Part shown: positions 63,233-64,000 of the stretch, one piece after another
Position numbering within the stretch: position 1 is the stretch's first letter
Layout: the number at the start of each line of letters is the position of its first letter
Source: Schlesneria sp. DSM 10557
GTDB lineage: Bacteria; Planctomycetota; Planctomycetia; Planctomycetales; Planctomycetaceae
Assembly: GCF_041860085.1 (NCBI RefSeq)
Contig: NZ_CP124747.1
Location: 1,302,001 to 1,366,000 of the forward strand
Reading direction: 5' to 3'
DNA: 64,000 bases
The notes under the pieces: generated by a model
Database searches by the model: none
Seen by the model: the letters and a program-made list of their open reading frames with translations, nothing else
What the model was told of the DNA's origin: nothing
Program-made: the position numbers and the translations under genes

Positions 63233-63721
63233 ATGAAGTCGTTTTCAGTTCGCATGCTCGTACTGGCTTTGGTCACAAGCTTCAGTGGTCTTCTGAGTGC
63301 AGAAGACAAGGCCAAAGATATCGTCGACACCGCCGTTGCCGCAGGCAGTTTCAAGACTCTGGCCGCCGCACTGACGGCCGCCGACCTCGTTGATACCCTG
63401 AAGGGGAAGGGTCCATTCACCGTCTTCGCCCCAACCGATGAAGCATTCGCGAAACTGCCGAAGGAAACACTGGAATCGCTGCTCAAGCCAGAGAACAAAA
63501 AGAAGCTGGCCTCGATCCTCACCTACCATGTTGTTCCCGGCAAAGTGCTGGCCAAGGACGTCGTCAAACTTTCGAACGCGAAAACCGCCCAGGGCTCATC
63601 AGTGAAAATTGTGGTCAAAGATGGCAAAGTAATGGTAGACGGTGCCAATGTGGTCAAGACGGATATCGAAACCAGCAACGGCGTGATTCACGTGATCGAC
63701 ACAGTGATCATCCCCAAATAG
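63233..63721 (+). CDS. Secreted fasciclin (FAS1) domain protein
   Basis: A 162-residue exported protein with a 23-residue signal peptide and one FAS1 domain: [24 protein letters not shown] (helix start), [17 protein letters not shown] (the H1 motif), [16 protein letters not shown] and the H2 end [12 protein letters not shown] are all present. FAS1 proteins mediate adhesion, often at the cell surface. ATG at 63233 follows GAAGG. In bacteria FAS1 genes often sit next to ECF sigma genes, as here with the next gene. Confidence 0.93.
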   Translation: MKSFSVRMLVLALVTSFSGLLSAEDKAKDIVDTAVAAGSFKTLAAALTAADLVDTLKGKGPFTVFAPTDEAFAKLPKETLESLLKPENKKKLASILTYHVVPGKVLAKDVVKLSNAKTAQGSSVKIVVKDGKVMVDGANVVKTDIETSNGVIHVIDTVIIPK

Positions 63722-63784
63722 GTCCCTACTGACGGACAATCGAGTGTCTGCGAGGTCGGCAGCGATGCCGGCCTCGCTACGTTG

Positions 63785-64000
63785 ATGAAAACAGGAGAGA
63801 TTGAATTGCAAGCGCCGATACTTCCCCGTGTAGCGCAGGGTGAGACGAATGCGATCGATGAATGCATCGACCGATATGGTGGTCTTGTCTGGTCACTTGC
63901 CTGCAGACTGTCACCTTCGACTGCTGACGCTGAAGACGCCGTCCAGGAAATCTTTGTGGATTTGTGGCGTAATGCGGGACGGTTTCGCGAAGAACTTGGC
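63785..64000 (+). CDS. ECF sigma factor, N-terminal part, cut by the window edge
   Basis: 72 codons of an ECF sigma-70 factor run to the right edge. YGGLVWSLACRLSPSTADAEDAVQEIFVDLWRNAGRF is the sigma region 2 core, so the function is transcription initiation under a regulated signal. The start is ATG 63785; TTG at 63806 with AGGAGAG before it is the alternative. It lies 63 bp past the fasciclin stop and may be co-transcribed with it. Confidence 0.82.
   Translation, partial: MKTGEIELQAPILPRVAQGETNAIDECIDRYGGLVWSLACRLSPSTADAEDAVQEIFVDLWRNAGRFREELG

Overview
The window reads as chromosomal DNA from a member of the Planctomycetota. The basis is mixed: a sigma factor fused to a polytopic membrane domain, secreted PQQ-type propeller proteins, a PEP-CTERM protein, a DUF447 protein beside carB, a giant secreted beta-helix protein and a RAYT/REP element together fit that phylum. 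No rRNA, tRNA or complete CRISPR array is visible. Genes are densely packed and lie on both strands.

Region 1 (1-4300, minus strand) is the 5' part of a type I-C CRISPR-Cas operon: cas3, then cas5c and cas8c, which overlap as ATGA; cas8c runs off the left edge. The 241-bp cas3-cas5c gap holds two near-identical palindromic 18-mers and an inverted pair of the 9-mer GATTGAAAC, the 3' end typical of type I repeats. Region 2 (4.5-11.3 kb) has a DUF4269 protein, a GntR/FCD regulator with an 18-bp palindrome upstream, and an RND pump with its membrane-fusion protein. Region 3 (11.3-21.4 kb) holds the sigma-membrane fusion, a secreted TPR protein, a 1452-residue two-propeller secreted protein with a Rossmann-like insert, and an unknown lipid-free secreted or anchored protein. 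Region 4 (21.5-25.7 kb, minus) is a compact molybdenum operon: a double-domain ModA, ModB, ModC, a MoaD/ThiS-like carrier and a MoeB/ThiF-like activating enzyme, with overlapping ends.

Region 5 (25.9-31 kb) contains a nitrilase-family hydrolase, a RAYT transposase flanked by two direct copies of a ~197-bp element whose ends are GTAG-hairpin REPs, a DHFR-like reductase, a WbuC-cupin/GT2 fusion and a single-domain response regulator. Region 6 (32-37.7 kb, minus) is one 1882-residue protein that looks like an inverse autotransporter barrel followed by a very long right-handed beta-helix; a good terminator closes it. Region 7 (38.3-47.1 kb, plus) is a surface-glycan set: an export ATPase with a Wzt-like C-terminal domain, an HldE-like enzyme with its two domains in swapped order, an epimerase, a split transketolase, an alcohol dehydrogenase, a HAD phosphatase and a phosphotransferase, mostly with overlapping starts and stops; I infer a pathway that makes and activates an unusual sugar or polyol.

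Region 8 (47.5-64 kb) has a PEP-CTERM protein, a CurA-like oxidoreductase, a secreted protein ending in a DUF59 domain, a DUF447 protein divergent from carB, a UvrD/PcrA helicase, a subtilase coupled to a small secreted protein, TspO, a secreted fasciclin protein and the start of an ECF sigma factor cut by the right edge. The strongest candidates for something undescribed are the cas3-cas5c intergenic structures, the RAYT with its paired 197-bp elements, the inverse-autotransporter/beta-helix giant, the swapped HldE-like glycan operon and the secreted DUF59 fusion.
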